From Podarcis raffonei (lineage: Eukaryota; Chordata; Lepidosauria; Squamata; Lacertidae): a DNA stretch of 64,000 bases. Position 1 is the first letter of the stretch. Each line of letters begins with the position of its first letter. The stretch is taken from assembly GCF_027172205.1 (NCBI RefSeq), contig NC_070603.1, positions 38,574,501 through 38,638,500 on the forward strand. The letters run 5' to 3'. The position numbers and the translations under genes are program-made. The notes below the pieces were generated by a model. It was not told the DNA's origin, did no database searches, and was given only the letters and a program-made list of their open reading frames with translations. Shown here in pieces: positions 35,601-44,600 of this stretch.

Positions 35601-38600
35601 ACCATACAGAAGCTTTCTAGCCTGTGTATTTGCAGTAAACACTTGTAAAGCAAATGCATATTTTGGTGGAAAACAGGCTTCTAGAGACCTGGGTTCCAGG
35701 CTCTCAATTGCTTAGCATTTGGGAGTGGGATGCAAGATTCGGAGCCTTGGTTTAAAACTCTGAGTAGACTTAACCACTCGTAATGCTGCTGCCAACATAC
35801 CACTTAACTGTAATTAAGGCAATTGGTAAGAATTCACAGTCCAAAGCAAGCGTTAATTCCATGGCCCACACATAAATTGCTTATCCATGATTAGGCTGCT
35901 GGGAGCCTTACATCTCCAAAATCCCAATTTGCAAATGTTCCATGGACTCCTTGATCAACTTGTTCTCTCACCCTCAGCCCCCAATTTATAAATGGGAACA
36001 ATGACCCCTCTCACAATGGCATTGAATGCAAGCTCACAATAAAAGCATGAAACATCTTTCCTATTAAAAAGCTCTACAGAAGTGCTCACTAATAATTAAG
36101 AGATGCATGAACTGTAGGAAACTTGCCTCAGATTAACTGAGATATTACCCTCCCCCCCCCCGAAAAAAATGGGGGGAAACCTAGGTAACTCCAAACCAAT
36201 GAAAGCCTTAAACAATTACCTTTCCCCACCTGTCCTTGCACCTCTCCTTGCAGCATATTTGCCACCTCACAACCTAATGGAGCAAAGCAAAGTACTGTAT
36301 GTGGGTAAAAGGTAGAAAAAGGCTGCCGGTCAAAAACCAGGAGGGCAGGAAGGGAGCTGAAGTCCCTTTGTGTTGGGGACTAGACTCTTATGATCTCTGA
36401 ATTGCAGGGGGTTGGACCAGATGTCTCTTTGGGTCCCTTCCAACTCTGCAATTTCCCACCCCCTAAATTTGATGCTGCAGCCTCCTCCTACTTCCAACCT
36501 CCAGTGGAAGCTATTTCACTGATTTCTATGGGGACTGCAAGGAAGCTCCCAGAGCAGATTCAGAAGGTGTGGGTGGCTCTGTATCCCCTTTCTAACCTTC
36601 CCCACAGAGCCAAATGGCAGAGGTGGGTGGCATTATCCTTCAGGTTGGATCAAGTTCCAAGTGGGATGGGAGTTTGCCCCTAAATTTAGTTTGAGCCTGA
36701 CTCAGGCGACTTTCACCTACTGTATACCATCATCATAAACTTTATTGCACTAGCCAAAGGCCATGGCATCATTCACAAAGGAAACAAAAAAAAACCAACA
36801 ACAATAACCATAAAAACCATAAAAACATCAGGCACTGCAAATACAATAAACCACGGTCACGTCTCCTAGAAATTATTTGTTGCATACGATAGAATAGCAG
36901 GGGGTTCTCAGATAGAATGTACCAGCTTAAATGTCCGAATCACCTTTGCAATTGACCGCTATTTTATCTAGTTCTTTTCTCCTGATCTTCTCAGCTGGCC
37001 ACGCATATAGTGCTACTTTATAAGTCATCAGTATCACTCAGCAGCCATTTCACCCTTTCCACCCTATTCGAGTGTGTTCCATTCGTAAGCAGGAGTTTTA
37101 TAAATCGGTCTCTTGGTTCTATATATAGCGGGCATTGCAACAAATAGTGGTACAGGTCCTCTACGCAAGGTGGCTCACACAGACAAAGTCTCTCCTTGTA
37201 CTGTACTTTGCCGTACCGACCACCCACCACCGCCAAGGGCATCGATTGGAATCGTAATTCTGTAAAAGCGATTCTTAGTAAGGCAAGTGGGAGCTTTGTC
37301 AGATAACTAGCTCAGATGTGTTCCGTTTTGATAAGTGGAAACCATGGTGAACTTTTGGTAGAGGTTAAATCTCTTTCTGCATCGGACCTGAAGAGACAAT
37401 CTCTTAAGTGCCTCTTATCCATCTTCATGATCACCTGAAGATCTTGTAACTGATATTGGGTCAAGAGGCGTTGGATGCACCTACTGTATACAGGCACCCC
37501 TAACCATTATCCTGCACAGAAGCAGTGTCCACACTGGCTGTGAACCACTGAAATATAATATGGCAGAGAAAAGAAAGGACCCTGCCGGGATATAAACACC
37601 CATCCTTTCTTCCCGTCTGAAAGGCACAAAAATAGCAACAATGGTGTCAACTTTCAAAAAGGAAAACAAAAGCATTATCCTAAAGCCTTTAAGATGATTT
37701 CTGAAAAGAAAATTTACCTACGGATTCTCTCAGCTTCCTCCCTGCTTATTATGGCATCTGTTATCCCTCTTCCACACTTCCGAGGAGTGCAGCCTAGAAC
37801 AGACATACAAGGAGAGAGACAGAAAAGAAAGTTCAAACATCCATCACCTTCTTCATCTGCTTTTACATGTGCCATAACAACAACAACAACAACAACAACT
37901 TCTACTCTCTCGGGAAATTTACTAAGATTGTAGTGCAAAGCATGGGATCTGCTGTGGTTTGCAGAACATCAGTGATTTGAGCTACCAATGATAAACATGT
38001 TTCTAATCCTCATGGCTGGACAGTAAACCTTGAATCAAGCCACTGGAAATGACCCACAAACCTGAGCCACAATTATGGGACTTTTGCATTCTATAATTCT
38101 TCACATCACCATAACCCTGAATTCACGTTTCCTTATAACCAATGCATAGTTAATGATATGTTCTTTGTTTCTCTCCTTGCCTTCTTTCAACAAAGAACTT
38201 TACCAAAAAAAAAAAAACCGGAAGTGAACGTTACCTGATTGCAAATGCTGAATTTTTGGTTGATGAAAAAGTTTCAGTATGAAACTTCTGACACCCACCC
38301 ATGTCATTACAGTTAATATATTCACTTAATTCGCCCAGTGGTTCTTATATGTCATGGAAAGCAATATTACTTCTTTTTTGAGTTGCTTTATTGTCTTCTG
38401 GCTGTTATACATAAGCAAGAGACTGTGGCATTCTAAGTCCACGGTTGGAGAAAGAATGGCCTTGCAGATGGTGTTGGATTCCAGCTCCCATCACCTTTGA
38501 TCCTTAGCTATCCTGACTGGGGCAGATGGAAGTTGGTGTCCCGACAGCTTTTGGGGAGCAAAAGGCTCCCCATCTCTGTTCTCATCAGACATACTACAGG

Positions 38601-41600
38601 GAAGCCTGTACACTTTGAAATGATTAAGTTTCAAAAGCAAGCATGCAAATTCTTACATATATATATATTCCTTGCTTTCCATGAAACAAATCTATTATCT
38701 AATCCATCAAAAGAAATAGACTTGATACACTTGGGGGAATGTGCAGCTTGCTACAGATGTTTGCATACAGAATCTCTGGAAGAATTTTGGATTACTTAAG
38801 ACCTCTAGCAGATTGGAGGTTCTTGCCCATAACAGAGTTTAAACTGACTTTGAAAATGATAAAGTCGGTTTGAAACCAATTTACTCATCTTTAATCATTC
38901 CCTCAATCCTGGAGAAAATAAAATGTATGAAACACCCAGAAATCCACAGTAGATCTCAACATGTACATAATATGTACATAAATACCCTGTCTGAAATATT
39001 CCAATCAACTGAACAATCAAGACAATCATCTTTAACATAACAAGTTTTCTTATTCTGTGCAAGTACTGCAAACAGCTCATATTAGTAATCTGTTCTGCCT
39101 ACTTATTTTTACATCTTTGACATCTACAACACCATCTCAACATTTCAGACAGAAGCAGGGGAATAAACATTGATTAAACTTCAAATGAAGTAAGCAACAA
39201 ATACTTGAGTTATGAGGTTGATATTTGGGAATAAATAAGATCTCTGAGAATTAAGGAACCTTCAGGATGAGGAAAAAGCTGAGTGAAAGAATGACAGAAG
39301 GAAAAAATAAAAAGGAATATACTATTTATACAGAAAACCATAAGAGTTCTGTTTAAGTAAAAAGTGACTCTTAACTTTGTAGGACCATTTATTACCATTC
39401 AAACCAGTACATTAGGCAAGAGTTAGAAGTGACTTCTCTCCTTCACATTGAGGGAGGGGGCTTTTTCTGGGTGCATGTGAAGTGGTTGACCCTCTGATCC
39501 CTCTTATCTGCTTGCCAATTGCCACTAGGGAGCCAATACATTAAAAAAGCAATGGCAGAAAACTCCCCACCCACCATCATTCAGGAACAAAAAAACCTGC
39601 AGGAGTGCAGGCTGGGATGGAGAAATGAAATAAAGTTATGTTTATGACTGGGCAAAAGGTACATTCTGATGTGAATTGGGGGGAATGGTTGGGGGGGAAG
39701 AAATGGGGTAAAGAAAGATGCCAACTGCTAAAATATTGGGGGAGAAAGAAGGAATCCTTTTCTGCTTCTTAAGTTGGAACCATGATACCAGTAAGGTGAC
39801 AGGGAGATGTATATTTCTTGCCATAAAATGTGAAATAGCCTCCCAATAGCTGTTTGTCCCTTTGCCTTTGGCCACTTTTAAGCAGGCATATAAGACTCTA
39901 TGATTCCAGCAGGCATTTTCTAGCCAAATAAAATGATGGTGTGGTCCTTTTGGCGCTGTTTTTACTTCTCCATGTATCTTTTCTTTTACTGAGAGATTCA
40001 TTTAAAATTTCATGGTGACTTGTGTTTTTAATTTCTAAGTCACCTTGATTTGGATTTTAATCATGTCCAAAACAATGAATAATCTCAAAATACTGTGCTA
40101 ACCAGCTTGCACCAGTGTGGTAATCTCATCAAACAGCTGCACTAGACACGACTACACTGTGACACCAGGCAAAAGATAGGAAGCAGCACTGATCCAACAA
40201 TTACAGCAATGGATCAACTCTGAAACAGGCAGGATATAAACTGCAACTGCCAACCCTCTCCTTGAGATCACCGAACTGGATTAGATCTGGGCAATCACCA
40301 AGTTGGACACAAAACATTTATCTAGAGAGATAATCAGAAGCTTCCTAAAAGTGCAGAAAGCTCTCACTTCCAAGAGCAGGATGGATACAGAATAGATCAT
40401 AAGCATCTCAAGAGTGCCCTCAAGTGGGAACTTGGTAACATAGGACAGAGAAAGGCAGCAGAAATGAAAAGCAAGGACAGAAGAGTTCTGCTGGATCAGA
40501 CTGAAAACCTACTTAGTCCAGCATCCTGTTTCCTACAGTGGTCAACCAGATGACTCTGAGAATCCCATATGCAGAAGATGAGGGCACTCTCTTGCTGTCA
40601 TCCCCCAGGGACACCAATTCAAAGGAATGGTGCAATTGATCTACATACTACAGTGGTACTTCGGGTTAAGTACTTAATTCATTCCGGAGGTCCGTTCTTA
40701 ACCTGAAACTGTTCTTAACCTGAAGCACCACTTTAGCTAATGGGGCCTCCTGCTGTCGCCGTGCCGCCGGAGCACAATTTCTGTTCTCATCCTGAAGCAA
40801 AGTTCTTAACCCGAGGTACTATTTCTGGGTTAGCGGAGTCTGTAACCTGAAGCGTATGTAACTTGAAGTGTATGTAACCCGAGGTACCACTGTACCTCCA
40901 AGATGCATGCCATATAACTTAGTAGTCAATGGTAAGTCTTATCCTCCATGAATTCATCTCATCCCCTTTTAAAGCCATCCAAGTTGGTGACCAGCACTAC
41001 ATCTTGTGACAGTTAAACTGTGTGAAGTAGCACTTCCGTTTGCATGTCCTAAATCTCCCACCGTTCTATATGCCTGATAATCTTACCTTTAACAATGCTT
41101 TCCACCAGTTTACCCAAAGATGTAAATTTGACCAGCCCATAATTTCATGGATTTCCACTGGTCCCTTTAAAAAAGCCTGGTCAATTTCCAATCCTCAAGT
41201 ACGGAGGCCAACTGTGAAGGTCGGGTTTATGTTATAACACTAGCAATCTCCCATTTCAGTCCTTCATGAACCACCTGAACTGTTTGAACCACCTGAATTT
41301 GTTAATTTTTTAATTTGCCGGTAAACTGGAATTTAATCTCGTCTCACTATTTGCCTCAACACTCCTAACCCCTTCTTGGAAATCTCTGTTCAAGCACAAG
41401 TTATCTACTGGCAAAAGTATCCACCCACCTTACATCTTAAAAGTGAAAATAGATGCAAATATTTCATTTAAGCTTCTTTGTAAACTTCTTATTTTCCTTT
41501 AGCAGTTTCAACCTCCTTGTTGTCTAGAAGTCCTACCTACCCACAAAATGATTTCCTGTTTCTGAAGTATGAAAAAGATTGGGGGGGGGATATATTTTTA

Positions 41601-44600
41601 GGAATATGTTCCTAAAATTGCTGTCCTCTTTTACTTTTTGTTTCCCTCATTTATTTGTGCAAAGCTTTCATTTTTTGTAGGAAGTTTTCATTTTCTGGCT
41701 TCCTTGACTCTACTCATGAACCATGCAGATATCCTCTTTGATTTGGTAGTAGCTTTCCTGACTCATGGTATACATTTTAGCTGAGAATCAATTTCTATGG
41801 TTTTGAGCAACACCCAAGCATTGTGCAGTTTTTTCACCCTACTTACTTTCCCTTTCAGTTGCCTTTTTACCAGCCCCTCATTTTTAGGATGTTTCCTCCT
41901 TTGAAACCAAATGTGATCAGTTTGGATTTCCATGGCAACTGTCCACTTAGAAATATGTTGAATTTGATAGTACAATGACCACCCATTTCTCATTGATGCA
42001 ACAACACTGCCAGATCTTATGTGTCACTTGGGATTACGTCCAGGGTTTGCCTCCCCTCTGGTCGGTTCGATTTTGACATTCTTAATTATGATCTCTCTAA
42101 CCATCTCCTCATGTGCAATAGAAACCTCAGAAAAAGAGGCAAAATCTAGTCCAATTGAGGGGACATCAATGCAGGCAGGAGAAGAAAGCATTAGATTTAT
42201 CCCGAATTGTGTCTTTCCTTCATTGCTCAAGTAGAAAGGGGCAGATGTACAGTGATATTACAGCAAAGAGCCTGTGACAGCTATTGCTTCTGAGGTGACA
42301 GGAGACCTGTGACAGTTTAGAGTTACATTTTCCTGTTTTTTGGCAAGCCTTCTTCAGCACTGCACTAGCACAAGTCATGATGCACAAATACCTTCAAAAC
42401 GTTTGTGGCTGTCATAGTCCTCTGAGCAGGGTACTTCGATGAATTTGTATTGTAGGCTTTCACCTTGATGGGCCAGTACTTCAGTAACTCCGTCTTCACC
42501 AAGCAAGTAGCTGCCACTCAGGAGGTAGCCGAGCATGGCAGATGACAGGAGGAATGCCACTTTCAGCCACTTCCGGCGTGAGTCTTTCTGGACACTGCCT
42601 TTCACGCCACTGAAAATGAAAAAACAAAACAAAATCCCCTTGTAAGAGAACAGCAACTCCAACCACGGTGTTGCATTTTAATAAAGAGGTATTATTTGAG
42701 AAGCAAGTCCATGCTTAATCCTCACCTGCAGAAATGGAGGCTATTGGAGCAAGTGAAATGGGCACTAGCAAGAGGAACATGCCAGTGATCTGACTTAAGA
42801 GTGTAGACAGAGGGCTAGATTCCACTAACTCAGGGTCTAGCAGAAGCCAGCGCAAGACTCTTGCTGGTGTAATGGGGCTTCTCCGCACACAGACATGACC
42901 TCCCACAAATCCAGTATGGAGGATCAGAAGAAACCCCAGAACAGTGCATGATGGGGAAGAAGGGACACCTTTCCATCTTGCAAGCAAAAATTCTTGCACT
43001 TACAAAATGGTCAATTTAGTATGACAAATTCCATTCCAAGCATCTATAAATGTGATTTGCAACATGTGCTCTATAAATGAAGGGCATAAACTGAAAATCT
43101 TACTTTGTGGGTCACCTCTGCAGACAGTCTATTAAACAGACTGTGCACATTAATCAAGAGCCAGGCAAAAGGAGTTCAAAATTCATAGTATTTAGAAGTT
43201 GGTCCTTACTACAATATTACCTAGGAGAGTATTGGCTTGTCATCATTTCAGCCATTTACAGATCTTCACCCTTGAAACCAGCAATGGAGAACCTCTAGCC
43301 CTTATTAGGCCTGCCATGCCTCACCACTTGGCCCATGCAGTCATTTCAGCCAACCTACACTCACCTAACCTATACCTCATGCCATATATGATGTCAGGTG
43401 TAGGGCAAGTAAAGATGCAGCTGGGCCAAAAGAGTTGAACGGTACCTACAAGTGCAAAGACCTGTGGAAGCCACTGTATACCCAGCTCTCTATCCATTAG
43501 CTGATTGGCAAGTTTTGTGGTGTGCTGTGCACCTGGCTTTGCAAGCACTGACAGTCAGACTTTTATTTCAAATTGCATGTGCCAAAGTTGGTCACCTGAC
43601 ACCAGGTGATTGACAGGAGGGTGACCTGTTAGGATCTGCCCCCCTCTGCCTGACCACTGCCTCCTCCCCACCCTTGTTGTAAACACACATGGGCACAGAA
43701 GGAACCAGATACCATGGGCCAAGTACATGTGAACTCCAGCATAAGCCTATCAAAGTTCAGTGGTACCTCAGGTTAAGTACTTAATTCGTTCCGGAGGTCC
43801 GTTCTTAACCTGAAACTATTCTTAACCTGAAGCACCACTTTAGCTAATGGGGCCTCTCGCTGCTGCCGCACCGCTGCTGCGCGATTTCTGTTCTCATCCT
43901 GAAGCAAAGTTCTTAACCCGAGGTAATATTTCTGGGTTAGCGGAGTCTGTAACCTGAAGCATCTGTAACCCGAGGTACCACTATATACCTTTGACTCAAA
44001 AGCCTGGTTCAGATGGAACTCCAAATCCATCATCCAATCTCAGCTGTGAGAAAAACAGCCTGAAGCTGCTGAAAAATTCATCCGAAACAATTCACTCTTC
44101 ATTAATAAGACATGCTTTACTATAAATATCTGCTCCTCTGAATTCCATAGAGACTCTGAACACCTGTGCTCCAACTGTTCTCTCTGAATCAACATAATCA
44201 GTAGTGGAGACGGAAAGGGTGTTTTTATAAGAAATGCTGCATACCCTCAATGCTTTATTGTGCCATCCTTCCCCTTGAATATGGGGTTGAATCCAATGTT
44301 AGTTATACTCAAAGCAGATCCACTGAAATAGATGGACATGCCTATGTTGGATGCAACCCATGGTCTTCTCTTCTTTCCTCACAACAACTTGCAAGACAGA
44401 TTAGGATGAGCATCTGTGACTGGTCCACAATTACCCAGTGAGCTTCAGACTTCTCCCTTGGTCTAAAGCCAACACTGCAACTGCTGCTACTAGGCAGTAA
44501 TTGAGAGTGTGTTAAAGAAAAGGAACATAATGACCCTAAAGTAATGCATGAGTCAATGCTAGCAAGCTTGCTACAGGGGTGTCAAACCCAGGAAAGTACT

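Larger units (their letters stand above)
34495..37717 (-). other. OGFOD3 intron 3
   Basis: Holds an old repeat in reverse (36.38-36.46 kb) and a minus-strand LINE C-terminal fragment (36.73-37.50 kb). Position 34.5-36.3 kb shows nothing I can name. Confidence 0.7.
37794..42391 (-). other. OGFOD3 intron 2
   Basis: Contains an (AAC)n repeat (37.88 kb), a hAT-like relic (38.45-38.58 kb), an old repeat (40.49-40.62 kb) and a pogo-like element (40.65-40.89 kb). About 38.6-40.4 and 40.9-42.3 kb have no feature I can name. Confidence 0.7.

Noticed and set aside
39642-40001. 119-codon minus-strand open frame in OGFOD3 intron 2
   Set aside because: Low-complexity G/A-rich sequence with no recognisable domain or similarity to OGFOD3.
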